DNA from: Pomphorhynchus laevis | Taxonomy: Eukaryota; Acanthocephala; Palaeacanthocephala; Echinorhynchida; Pomphorhynchidae | Reading direction: 5' to 3' | DNA length: 64,000 nt | Assembly: GCA_012934845.2 (NCBI GenBank) | Contig: WNNJ02001215.1 | Location: forward strand, 62,001 to 126,000 | Shown here: in pieces, positions 46,290-56,380 of the stretch | Layout of the letters: each line of letters opens with the position of its first letter | How positions within the stretch are numbered: position 1 is the first letter of the stretch | The notes under the pieces: model-generated | Told to the model about the DNA's origin: nothing | Databases searched by the model: none | What the model saw: only the letters and a program-made list of their open reading frames with translations | Program-made: the position numbers and the translations under genes

Positions 46290-46400
46290 ATCAGAGGAAA
46301 TACATCATTAGCATCTATTTGACCCCTATACTATGTCGGTCGAGGAATAGGAGCCGAAACTTGATAACATAGCAGTTCCTCTTGATGACCTCTAATTCTT
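46290..46400 (+). ncRNA. Structured motif of the Naiad-like PLE, copy E
   Basis: 165 bases after the RT. Outer helix ATCAGAGGAA (46,290-46,299) with TTCCTC-T-TGAT (46,376-46,386). Hairpin AAATACA / TCTATTT has one mismatch. CTATG / CATAG pairs over five bases. The interleaved pair GACCCC with GGAGCC is weaker here. The terminal repeat continues for only about 50 bases after it. Confidence 0.55.
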
Positions 46401-46568
46401 ATTATGGTATATTGTATGTTAATAAATAACACAATGTATTATATTAAATATTGAAGGTCATCGGCAGACTCATAAACACACTGTGATAGCATTCATAATT
46501 TGCTATCGCTTTACCATTATATTACTTCTACACTAAGATTATGTATAATTGCCTATTCACATCGAAAG

Positions 46569-47187
46569 TAGCTCGCACTTAAACATCAATTCACTGATAA
46601 ATACTAGGAGTAATGACAAAGACACTTCAGCAACCGATGTAGACGAGCCCATAATGCTGTTAGCTAAAAAGCAGAATGCTAGCATTTTTGATTCCATAGA
46701 CAATGATACTGGTATTGATGTGAATTCAAAAAAGACTGTTAAAACGACTCCTGTTGTTCGTACGCATCATTGCTTCTATTCCGGATCTCATACCATTCCT
46801 TTGAAATTACCTAGAACATCGATGCCCACAAGTGCACAAAAATGCCAAGAAGACAACCGCTTTTGTCAACATTCACGTTCTCAGCGTGTTAGCAGTTCAT
46901 CAAGTTCAACTAGTTTATGCTATAACAGTCAGTACATCAACAATTGTTCCGGCAACGGCAGATCTCTTGGTCCATCTAGAAAAATTGGTCTCAGCAGGAT
47001 ATCGTCATTACCAGCTAAGAAAAGTAAACAATGCAATGGAAAATCTATTAGGCAATTTTTTAAATCCATATCATCTTCCATCACTGCTAAAGAGGATGAA
47101 GAAAACTGTACAAGCAATTACAACAAGCAGAAATATTCAAGTGATAAATCACAGTCAAAAATTGTAAATGTTCTAATTAACTGATGA
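46569..47187 (+). CDS. Serine-rich exon with PCNA-box-like motif, possible EXO1 3' exon
   Basis: An open frame from about 46,549 to the TGA at 47,185. A stop just before it and AG sites at 46,567 and 46,570 suggest an internal exon start. It encodes a polar protein: DKDTSATDVDEPIMLLAKK, a serine run, LGPSRKIGLSRIS and GKSIRQFFKSISSS. The last has the I-x-x-FF core of a PCNA-interacting box, with Gly where Gln is usual. EXO1 binds PCNA and has a disordered C-terminus, and this is the next coding-like frame after EXO1 on the same strand. Entry is in phase 2. The obvious donor after EXO1 is in phase 1, so either another donor or an exon in between is used. Linkage to EXO1 is inferred. Confidence 0.45.
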
Positions 47188-47189
47188 AC

Positions 47190-47955
47190 TATGCTTATAC
47201 AATCAGTGTTAACCTTATATAAACATACGTGTACATATATACAAATATATTTAAAAATATTATTTTTACATTTTTTACATTTTTATTTATTCCGATCAGA
47301 AAGTGTCGTCTATAATATTTTTATTTTTGAGAACCCTCGGTTTGGCACCCAAACTAATACGCAACTTCAACAGTTCAGTATCGATAGACGATACTCTTTA
47401 ATTTTGATTTTCTCGACTTGATTTCGTAATTTCACCGTTGCGGTTCAGTGTTGAAATATCGGCAATGTCTTCGTCATCGGTGGTTTCGTCGTTACCCAAA
47501 ATGTTGACGGACAGTCCTCGATCAAACGGCTACCTTTGCAATCCCTCATCAAAGCTATCCAATTCTCTGATTTAGACTTCTGTCTGGGCTGTAGACGCGG
47601 CGACGATCGACTCCAGCATACATGCTGTATTGCTCCTTTGAACAGCAGCGCTTATACACTGTATGAGGAATAGATATGCGCGCTAATCCTCAGTGACCCG
47701 GCCGAGTCTCTTCCCTAAATTTTCGAATCTTTACCAAATCTTGTTCCCAAATATTTTCACATGCTCCCACGTTTCTTTCCCAAATCATGCATTTGTTATT
47801 GTGGAATTTCTAAAGAAATAAAAAACGGTCTCTTGAAAATTGAGCTCTTTGTCATTATGTTGTATTTTAAAGTAATTAACCTTTTGCATTATTTTAATAT
47901 TAACCATGTCTTGGTTTTTCCGAGAAACAAATAAACAAAATAACTTTCTTAGTGC
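47190..47955. other. Unassigned, partly GC-richer stretch
   Basis: 47,430-47,720 is richer in GC than its flanks and has no open frame of note. I cannot assign it. A minus-strand frame at 47,785-47,997 is probably chance. Confidence 0.35.
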
Positions 47956-48211
47956 ATTTTCGTCAATGCAATTGGCCTCTTCAGACAATCCTTTCAACTT
48001 TTTTGTATTAATAAATTTGCCGACTGCTGCTTTGGTGATGGTGTTTACCTATGCAGAGTAGGATTGCAAGGCTACTGCGTCTTCATTCGCATTAATGGAA
48101 AACAGCTGATCTTTATATATTATAAACCGAATACGTACAACAACTGTAATTAAATCATCCAGTAAATATAAATACATGGATAAAATTGAACTAATAGAAT
48201 TCTTAAATATT
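47956..48211 (+). repeat. Left copy of a 256-bp direct repeat
   Basis: Starts ATTTTCGTCAATGCAATTGG and ends in TAGAATTCTTAAATATT. The right copy (49,567-49,822) has the same length and differs at about a dozen positions. The repeats flank the canonical PLE fragment. The last bases are the start of a Naiad-like RT (ATAAATACATGGATAAAATT), so the duplicated block already contained that truncated element. Confidence 0.85.
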
Positions 48212-48316
48212 TCCAAAATAAAATAAAATAAAAATAAAAATTAAAAAATAAAATAAACAAAATAAAATTCATTCTGGTTCAATGGAAATATTTATGATCA
48301 GATCGATGGTGTAGCC

Positions 48317-48844
48317 ATGGGTTCTCCGTTAGGACCGACACTCGCAAACATCTATATGGGCTCCTGGAAGGCGGATGTTTACTCTTTCATACCGTTCCTA
48401 AAATACTGGTGGGGATATGTCGACGATGTCTTTTTGGTGCTGAGTGAGAAACCCTCACTGAATGAATTAGAAAGCTCGCTCAATGGGAAAGACTCTGCAA
48501 TCCAATGGGATGTATGTTTCGAGAGCAGTACTAGCTCTATTCCCCTCTTGGACGTCTTGGTCAAGCGACACGATAGCAGCGTCATTACATCAGTGTTTAG
48601 AAAACCAGGTATTTCTTGGTGCCCGCCACCTTGGCACACACATATGTCAGATCGCTACAAAATATCTACTGCGATTTCTTTGTTGACACGACTGGCTCTT
48701 ATTTGCTCATCTAAACAAACCGCTTTTTACGAACAAATGACCATAAAGAAAAAACTAACACAAAGAGGATACCCAAAATGGGCAATCATTATGGCTGAAA
48801 AACAGTCAAAAAAAACTCCTACGTCGTCGCATGAACTTATCTAA
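48317..48844 (+). pseudogene. PLE reverse transcriptase, C-terminal part
   Basis: Open from before the ATG of MGSPLGPTLANIYM. Motif B is GVAMGSPLGPTLANIYM, motif C is YVDDVFLVL, then IPLLDVLV (motif D/E region), VFRKP and a thumb-like helix run (KISTAISLLTRLALICSS). The first third of a complete PLE RT is absent. The GIY-YIG part follows in another frame with a short overlap. Confidence 0.85.
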
Positions 48845-49364
48845 CCCTGATGAGGTTAGAACAAACACAGTCCCAAGTCTGACCTCGTATATTGGCACTA
48901 CCTTTATCAACAACTCGTGCAGCAGATCACTACAAAACGATCTAAAGTGCTCAGGATTGACGAATACTCTAATTTACCACAAAAGATGTTGCACTTTATC
49001 TGGGATGTTCAAAAATAAACCAAAATTGTCCCTTGGAAGTGGCGTATACCGCATTCCTTGCCAAGATTGTGACGCGGGTTATGTAGGACAAACCCGACAA
49101 ACATTCTCCAAGCGCATTTATCAGCATCGATATGCGCTAAAACGGGGTGACTCCTCGTCTGCCATTGTCAACCACGTCCTATCGACCGATCATGGGATTG
49201 ACTTTGGAAAAGCTAAGATTATCTGTGTTGAAAACAACTTGCAACGTCGTCTTATAAAAGAATCAATCTTAATAAATTCCGAAGCGAATCCGATGGCCGG
49301 AAATAAGTCTAACTGGTCACTACGATTACCAGTATCGCATGAAATTGTGGACGGTATCACGTAA
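48831..49364 (+). pseudogene. PLE GIY-YIG endonuclease domain
   Basis: Contains the linker with VPSLTSYIGTTFINN and SGLTNTLIYHKRCCTLSGMF, then the GIY-YIG module: GVYRIPCQDCDAGYVGQTRQ (with the PLE-specific C..C before the YVGQT core), a K-R-H block (SKRIYQHRYALKRG), AIVNHVLSTDHGIDF and a conserved glutamate in LIKESILIN. This type of nuclease nicks the target for PLE insertion. Confidence 0.85.
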
Positions 49365-49566
49365 ACGAATGGACTTCTTCCGTAGTATTCCTAGTATAAA
49401 ACTTGTATCTCTGTACTGTCATTTTAATTCTGTTTGATTTTTTATCTGTTGACAAGGACCGTTTGGTCGAAAGCTCCAATAAAAACGATTCAAACTGTAT
49501 TTCGCAAGTCTATAATGAGTGATCGATACAACAATCTAATCAAAGACTTGCACGCAACTACGTCTA

Positions 49567-49822
49567 ATTTTCGTCAATGCAATTGGCCTCTTCAGACAAT
49601 CTTTTTAACTTTTTTGTATTAATAAATGTGCCGACTGCTGCTTTGGTGATGGTGTTTCCCTATGCAGAGTAGGATTGCAAGGCTACTGCGTATTCATTCT
49701 CATTAATGGAAAACAGCTGATCTTTATATATTATAAACCGAATACGTACAACAACTGTAATTAAACCATCCAGTAAATATAAATATATGGATAAAATTGA
49801 ACTAATAGAATCCTTAAATATT
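49567..49822 (+). repeat. Right copy of the 256-bp direct repeat
   Basis: Identical layout to the left copy at 47,956. It continues without break into the Naiad-like RT at 49,787, whereas the left copy stops at the PLE fragment. Confidence 0.85.
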
Positions 49823-50815
49823 TTGATAAATCAAAATTATTTAAAGGTAGGGACATCTATATTTAGACAAGTAAAAGGTGTTCCAATGAGTGGTAATAGT
49901 AGCCCAATTATAGCTGACTTGTTTTTAAGCTTTATAGAATATGAATTTGTTCATAACTGTGTCAAAACTAAATCTAAACAATATAAATATATGAAATATA
50001 TGTTTCGATACATTGATGATATATGTGTATTTAATTCTAATAATTTTTATTCAATTAGTGAGCACATTTATCCAGAAAGCCTTATTCTTAACAAAACCAA
50101 TATTAATGATAAAGAAGGTGTATATCTAGATATGAACATTAAATTAACATTAACTAAAACTATTTTTAATTTATATCGTAAAGATGACATATTTAAATGT
50201 ACAAGAAACATATTTTTGCAAGAGCATTCATGCCCACCATATAATATAAAATATAATACATGAAATAATGAAATTTTAAGAATTGCAACAATATGTAATG
50301 ATATTGGCTTTCTTCGAAATCATTTAAATAATTTAAACTATAAAAATAACATCAAGCAGAGAATTGTAAAATATTTAAATCAACACAATAGTATGTAGAA
50401 TAAATTTAAACTCGTAAGTGGAAAATTTTTAAGGATGGATAATAAATAATATACTTTGTATTAGAATAATATACTAGATAGTTTTATCAGAGGAAATACA
50501 TCAGTAGCATGTATTTGGCCTCGCTGCTTTGTTGGGTAGAGGAGTTAGGGTCCGAAACCTGATAGCATAGCAGTTCCTCCTGATGACCTCTAATTCTTAT
50601 TTTGATACAACGTCTGTTATTTATTAGTCAATTCATAAGAATGACGTTTATTTTAAATTTCTATTTTTTATTTTAACTTGATATAAATTATAAAAAATCT
50701 TATAACAATTATTTATTTTATTATTTAATTATTTAATTTTGATTAAGCATTATTATGTTTTGTTTATTTTATAATTATATTAAATACGTAGACTCATTTA
50801 GCTGATTTGATTTAT
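49765..50815 (+). mobile_element. Naiad-like PLE copy, 5'-truncated, with complete terminal repeat
   Basis: The RT frame 49,787-50,263 is almost the same as the one at 45,559 (KGVPMSGNSSPIIADLFLSF, MFRYIDDICVFN). The copy starts within the RT after ATTAAACCATCC. The structured motif lies at 50,486-50,584 and the terminal repeat runs on to about 50,815, ending AATACGTAGACTCATTTAGC. The RT is cut before its end. The sharp 5' truncation is like that of other retroelements primed from the 3' end. Confidence 0.8.
50486..50584 (+). ncRNA. Structured motif of the Naiad-like PLE, copy F
   Basis: Outer helix ATCAGAGGAA (50,486-50,495) with TTCCTC-C-TGAT (50,574-50,584). Hairpin AAATACA / TGTATTT (50,494-50,500 with 50,510-50,516); copy A has AAATACG / CGTATTT, a compensatory A-T to G-C change. 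CTGCTTTG faces CATAGCAG with one mismatch. GGCCT faces AGGGTCC with a bulge. GAAACC follows as in the other copies. Confidence 0.65.
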
Positions 50816-51998
50816 TCTGATTTTTTCCAGCGAGATGCTTCTGAAATTCCAACCGTATGACAATCAATCGTGCCATTTAGCAGTTGGAAGTCGTATATTC
50901 AATCTTTAAAAAACTTTGATAAAAACGGTTTAATCGTCGTTTTACTGATTTCCACAACCACATTATATTTGAAATCGAAGCTGTGGTTGCGTTACTTTCC
51001 GATAAAAATGGCATCATCGTTTGTTACTCACTAAATATGAGACTTTAATTTAAGCTTATTAGTTTAGACTTTAATTATTTCTTTTTTAATTAAAACATTA
51101 ATATAAGATATATTATTTTATCTTAAATTAAGATAACATCACAGTTGAAATAAATTCAGCCGATTATTGTGAACTAGCAAACACTTGAAGTTATGACTTT
51201 ATTAATAAGAAATGTCATTTGCTACATATTTTAAACTTTATAAATTTTCAAGAATTTTATATTTTACTGGTTCCTCTTTTCATTTTGATCAGAACATTGA
51301 AAATCGATGTGCAAAAATCTTTTCTTTTCAAGTCACTGATATAAACTTTGATAAGCCCGTTACCTATAACATCATAAAATTTTTACCGCCTTCATCAAAG
51401 GCATGAACTGTCGACGAAACCACATCGTTGTCACAATATATTAAAACACGAATTTGAATTAAATCGTTATTTCGAAATCTAATAGATGGACATTTTAATG
51501 ACGACACCGGACAAAACTCGTCAATCGATGCATCCGCGTACGGAATAGATGGTTGTCGACAGCGATATTTTACATAATGAAACGGAAATCCCATTCTTAT
51601 TGGTATTGAAAATAGATATCCTCGCCTTTTTATTATGTTGATTAATTAATTTATACGTACACCTTCCACGAAACCGCTATGGCAATTTGAAATTATTTAT
51701 GCCGGGCAGAATTTCCAAACCTATTTTCAAATTTCTTTTAGTTAAACTATTTGTTAGATAGGCACGCATCGAATAATCAAATTCGCTCGTCAATTCTGGT
51801 AACCTTTTTTAAAAGCTTTACTATTTTATCTTTTTAATGCTTTTATCAATGTTTGTAATTGTCTATAGGATTGATTTCATATCAACAATATTTATTTACA
51901 AAAATAAATACTATATGTACAATAACTAAGTCAAAGTATTATCGTTTATAATATAATTATATTATTGTGAATATTCATTGCTTACACGATTTATATTC
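50816..51998. other. Unassigned, no gene seen
   Basis: A 64-codon plus frame at 51,212 and a 76-codon minus frame at 51,594 have no family I know. The stretch may hold old host exons, but I cannot show it. Confidence 0.35.
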
Positions 51999-52061
51999 TT
52001 TCAGTGGTCGGTTTGATATTATCCTCGTGTGGTTATTTGATCCTATCAGCATCACTGTACA
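51999..52061 (+). repeat. Left arm of a 63-66 bp inverted repeat around a LINE-B copy
   Basis: TTTCAGTGGTCGGTTTGATA, then TTATCCTCGTGTG and GATCCTATCAGCATCACTGT. The inverted partner is at 56,445-56,510. Confidence 0.75.
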
Positions 52062-52845
52062 TATGAATATTCACTTAATGAATATTCATTAAGCAATGAA
52101 TATTCATAATTGTAAAAGACAGCTTACGTTTAACTGTCCAGTGAACATTTCGTCCTAGAACGGAATAAAAAGTCGGAGTGTGGTGGATTTAAATTGCGAA
52201 TATTAGTTACCGCCCACACCAAATATAGAACACATTAATTGTGTAATTTGGTATATAAGCCAAATATAAACCAGCATTTCGGCGAAAAATAAATAAATAA
52301 ATAAAGACGTTATTAAATACACCAAAATATAGCATGCAAGAATAAAAAAGGTAGGTCATAACCAACTCAGAAAAAATGACAGAATTTTCCTTCGTTTTTC
52401 ATCTTCCTTTCTCTTTCATGGCCTCAGGTCCAGTAGGATCTGAGCCCCCCAACCGATCCAACACGCCGCCTTCCGACTGAACCACCCGGGGTCTTTTACC
52501 ATCCCCCGAAGAATTCAATCGGTGCGGACTATGCTTGGTAAACGAGAGACGAGGAGCTTAAGAAACCTTAGCCTTTGCTCTGGAGGACGTCCTCTTGAGA
52601 AGAAGACTAGTCCAGAGATAGCCCAGGTACCCCAAAGGCGCACCTGGGTTTTCCCTTTCAATGACAGATGCTGGGCCCGTTTCAGGGCCCACCTAGCTTT
52701 CTTCAGGATACGTTTAAGTCTATCCAGGTCAGCTTTCGCTGACCAGTTCACCGTAACGGTGAACCCCAGGTATTTTACTCGACTTGAGAAGGTGGGGAGT
52801 GGTTCAGAGGCAAGTATGGAGGAGAGTGCAGCGAGTGCTAATCTC

Positions 52846-53772
52846 TTAAGTTTTTTCTTTGTTGCAGTAGTGCCATGAAAGACAACCGCCTGCGATTTGG
52901 CAGAGTTTAAAATAAGATTGGATACGGGTAACTGGTCTTTTAATCTTTATAAAGAAGCGGCTGATGTCAGAAACTACGTCTTTGCACCTGTGCCCAGAGA
53001 ACAGGGCAGTGATGTCATCAGCATACACCACTAGACGTTGTTCGCGTTTAAATATTTTGAATAGATTAATGGAGGCAGTAAGATATAAGATAGGAGAAAT
53101 AGGTGAACCTTGATGCACACCCGTAATAGGGTAGAACTGACGCGCATCAGGGTCGTCTTCATAATAAAACCGCTTGGTGTACAGCAGGATCTCCACCCTG
53201 TTCACAATTCTTGCAGGCAACCCGAGGGACCTGAGAGAAGAGATCACAAAAGGAATAGAGATGCGGTCAAATGCAGCAGAAAAGTCAAGGAAAAAAGCCA
53301 CAACTAGGCGATGGCTATTCTCCCGACAAAACTGCTCCACCTCACCTACTGCTGAATGGACCGAGCGACCTTTGACGAACCCATGAAAACCTGGAGGGAT
53401 CAAATTACGCTTACTCAGGTGGTCGCGGATTTTACGCGCAAGCGCTTTTTCGTAAATTGACACGAGGGAATTTTGAATCGAAATGGATCGCAGGTCTTTA
53501 GGACATGAGCAGGATTTTTTCTTAGGGATAAAAACACGCTTACTAATATTGATGGCTGCTACATCGGATGGGGAGGCTAAAAGCATTGTTACGGCCACCT
53601 CTCTTCTCTGATCAGCTGTCAAAAGCTGACAGACCCGAGAAGAAAGTGGAAACGACGGATTTGGAGATGCCCGGGAGTGGACCCCAGGAGTTAAGAATAT
53701 CCGTAACAGATATATCCCTACTCCTGAAGTTACACCAAGGCGGGATTGGTTGAGGTGATTGAGTGGCTCCAT
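52846..53772 (-). pseudogene. LINE-B reverse transcriptase
   Basis: An open frame of 308 codons: FIPKKKSCSCPKDLRSISIQ, NLIPPGFHGFVKGRSVHSAV, VVAFFLDFSAAFDRI (motif A), TGVHQGSPISPILYLTASI (motif B), RLVVYADDITALFSGHRCK (motif C, YADD). The catalytic aspartates are intact. It ends by a shift near 52,850; the remaining C-terminal part is readable at 52,751-52,515 (RILKKARWALKRAQHLSL). Confidence 0.9.
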
Positions 53773-54121
53773 AGTTGTGTAGGGCTAGTGACTCCTCCAA
53801 AACTTAACTTTTTTAATGCCTACATTCCCTATCCAACTCAATGCTCTATCCTTCCAGCAAACAAACTTCTCCTTCTTGAAAATCTTCCAAAAGGAAGACT
53901 GAGAAGGATTAAGGCGAGCGATACTCGTCCTATCCCTACTCAGATGGAACCTGTATCTAGTGATCCAGTATTCATTCGAGAGGGCTTGTTTGGCGGAAGC
54001 AGAGAGATTAGGGAGGTTCAATAATTTTGCTAGGACCTTGAGTTTCGTCGGAGTGGGATTGTATATACGACCTTTATAGGTAGTCGATAGAATTGCGGTA
54101 GCTTGCGAAAAGAGGTAGGTA

Positions 54122-54883
54122 TTAAATTCGGTCAGACACATTTCCTATTCGGGGAAAGAGTTGGATAGCCTCTTGAAAGAAGGCCACTCTGATAGGATCA
54201 AAGTGAAACCTTCTGCGAAGCAACATATCTTCCACAATTCTCAAAAGAATTAGGTCATGAGAGGTGGACAATTGCTGGCACGACTGCTCCGTGCAGAGGG
54301 GTTTTAACAGCCACCTCGAGTGAAGCAGTAAAATGTCGAGGATAGAATTTGTTAATGTGCAATGAAAGGCAGGGGACGGGGGTTTGTGAATAAGATAACC
54401 GTTACTAGCTCTGCGAAGAGCTGCATTGATCCAACGACCAGTTCTGTCGTTGAAATCCCCAAGTATCATGTCATAACCGCTGTCAATAATACTATCCAGG
54501 AGGTCACGGTTCTTGTGAATTTCCCCTGGACGGATGTAGACATTGGCTAGACTGAGGTGTTTACCGTTCTTACTTAGTGAAACTTCTAAACAAGACATGG
54601 CTGGACATGAGTAGTTTAATAGGAGGGAGGACCTTAAGGAGCACTTAACTAAGGTCAAGAGTCCTTGAGATGAAGAGGAGTGAGGTGGGCTTATGTACGG
54701 AGTATAGTGGGAACATATATGTTTTGGGATAAATCGAGTAATGTCCTTGGGAAGACGGATAGACCGCGTCTTCTGAAGGACTATAACATCTGCATCTCTA
54801 CCAGATAAAAGTCTAAGGGCAGAAGCACCTCCCGAATTCCACTGAAGGACATTCAGTGAAAAAGGCTCACGAGTACTCTGCAT
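54122..54883 (-). pseudogene. LINE-B AP-endonuclease
   Basis: An open frame of 253 codons: LNVLQWNSGG (strand 1 with catalytic Asn), DADVIVLQKTRS (variant of the catalytic LQE; Lys in place of Glu here), CLEVSLSKNGKHLSLANVYI, MILGDFNDRTGRW and a region with SHDL, where the family has SDH. The Lys in the LQE position suggests that this copy's nuclease is dead. The match with the copies at 13.3 and 57.4 kb is strong. Confidence 0.85.
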
Positions 54884-54916
54884 TGTGATGGATTAGTTGG
54901 ATGGGGGATTGCCTAC

Positions 54917-55943
54917 CTAGACAAAGCTAAGTGCAGGAAGGTTACCCTTCCTGCCACTAGCCCCACCCGGGTTCGGTACTTGCCCCTGGGCAGCGTTTTC
55001 ATTTCCTTTATGCTGTTTGCCACTCCATTTTACCGATCTTGAGCGGGGGAACAGTATGGGCCGAAGCCCCCTCTTCTTCGATTCCGGAAGAACTGCCGAA
55101 ACAGGTAGCGTAGGATGAGTGTTCACTACACCCAAAGCCATGAGAATTAGGTTTTCAAGTTTGTGATGGGAAACTTCTAGTTTAACATCCATCGTACGTA
55201 ATATCTCAGAGTCATCCATTCGCGGGGCGGCCACTTGCGAATAAGTAGAAGGTTTGACCGGTTTGATGAACATACTTCTATATTCTTTGAACATACTGCA
55301 TATCCTACCCCAGGCAGGATGGCTCCCCCCACAGTTCGAGCAGGATGGGGGTGCCACACAACGGTCGTTCGATAGTAGAGTCTGACAGGAAGTTGAACTG
55401 CAAACCCCGCATGTTGGGGTCCCACTGCAGCTGGAGGCCCAGTGCCCCCAGCTGCAGTATTAATAGTCTGGAGCCCCAGACTATTAATTCGTGGGTTTTA
55501 ATAGTCCGACGGATATTAAAACCCATGAAGGGGTTCGATGAAGATTTAGCCAAGGCTTCTGCAGTATCTACCGGAGCTGAGCAAAAGCCAACCGGGATAG
55601 GGTTGCCATCCCTACCCTGGATTGACCTAAAATTAGTAATTTTGAATGTAGACATTAATGATTTCATATCTTCCTCATCCATACTACAAGGAAGATTCGT
55701 CACCTTTAGCGAGGCAAGGATGAGCTTAAAGGTGAGTTCACCATTAACTGTTAGGTTGGAGGAAAAGTATTCAGAGTAATTTTTAGCCAGGTCTGCTGTG
55801 ACGAACGAAATTTTCACCTCTGAAGGGTGAAGTTTCACCGTGTTGAACAAAATTCTGTTTTTATACTGCTGGGCAAATGAACGTAAAAATACATTGTAAA
55901 GTTCATGTCTTTCGATTGGTCGTATAACTCTGATTAAAACCAA
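54917..55943 (-). pseudogene. LINE-B ORF1 (zinc-knuckle protein)
   Basis: The first frame (55,943-55,305) has LASLKVTNLPCSMDEEDMKS and GRDGNPIPVGFCSAPVDTAE, the core of ORF1 in this LINE group. After the hairpin cluster the CCHC-like knuckles appear in another frame: SCSNCGGSHPAWGRICSMF. The C-terminal part has MDDSEILRTMD and PVSAVLPESKKRG. The protein should bind the element RNA. The frame is disrupted near the hairpins, which are not present in the copy at 12.6 kb. Confidence 0.75.
55425..55525. repeat. Three adjacent perfect hairpins inside LINE-B ORF1
   Basis: Hairpin 1: CTGCAGCTGG (55,425-55,434) with CCAGCTGCAG (55,448-55,457). Hairpin 2: ATTAATAGTCTGG (55,459-55,471) with CCAGACTATTAAT (55,476-55,488), 4-nt loop. 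Hairpin 3: TGGGTTTTAATA (55,492-55,503) with TATTAAAACCCA (55,514-55,525). They are separated by one to three bases. Confidence 0.9.
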
Positions 55944-56380
55944 ATTCTTTAATTTAGGAATGGGGGAAGCACCTCCCCATCACCTGATACCATAGAAAAA
56001 TTACTAACCTTGTTACTTGGATCTGTAGTTAGATTTACCTTTAATTTGTCTTTTTTGTAGGATTATCGTTGATTTTTGAATGATTTTTGCTGCTATCGTT
56101 TGATAGCTCCGAAATTACTTGTACACTACACATATTTTTCGGTTCAACAGAATGGTAGCTGGTCGTATACATATCTACAGGCTGATTTATCTGTGATTGC
56201 ACAGTCAGCAATTTTGATAACAAGAAGTTAGATTAAACAACTAAATCCAATCCGACGTTATTCTAATTTAATGTTAGTTATATTAAGTTATTGTGCTTGA
56301 ATTGTATGTTTATTAGAAACCAAACTTTTTTTGCAGAATACTACGACAGTGAATTTAATGGTTCAGCAGAAACAGTAACA

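Larger units (their letters stand above)
48212..49566 (+). mobile_element. Canonical PLE fragment (RT and GIY-YIG) nested in a direct repeat
   Basis: An AT-rich junction (AAATAAAATAAAAATAAAAA) is followed near 48,270 by the RT end: DQIDGVAMGSPLGPTLANIY (motif B), YWWGYVDDVFLVLS (catalytic YVDD), then FRKPG and a helical part. The next frame (48,831-49,364) holds the C-terminal GIY-YIG endonuclease: LSLGSGVYRIPCQDCDAGYV, GQTRQTFSKRI, SSAIVNHVLSTDH and LIKESILIN. The two frames are offset. This is the 3' two thirds of a Penelope/Poseidon-like element with its endonuclease after the RT. Confidence 0.88.
52370..56240 (-). mobile_element. LINE-B copy (I/Jockey/R1 group), best preserved
   Basis: A minus-strand LINE of about 3.9 kb. 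ORF1 (about 56,200-54,917), endonuclease (54,883-54,122) and RT (53,772-52,846) follow in order, with the 3' tail to about 52,370. A run of AAATA lies just past the 3' end at 52,287. The endonuclease has LNVLQWNSGGASALRLLSG, then LANVYIRPGEIHKNRDLL and MILGDFNDRTGRW. Frames are offset between parts and ORF1 has a cluster of hairpins (55,425-55,525). Confidence 0.9.

Noticed and set aside
53568-54024. Plus-strand frames antisense to LINE-B
   Set aside because: They overlap the well supported RT and endonuclease frames and have no independent similarity.
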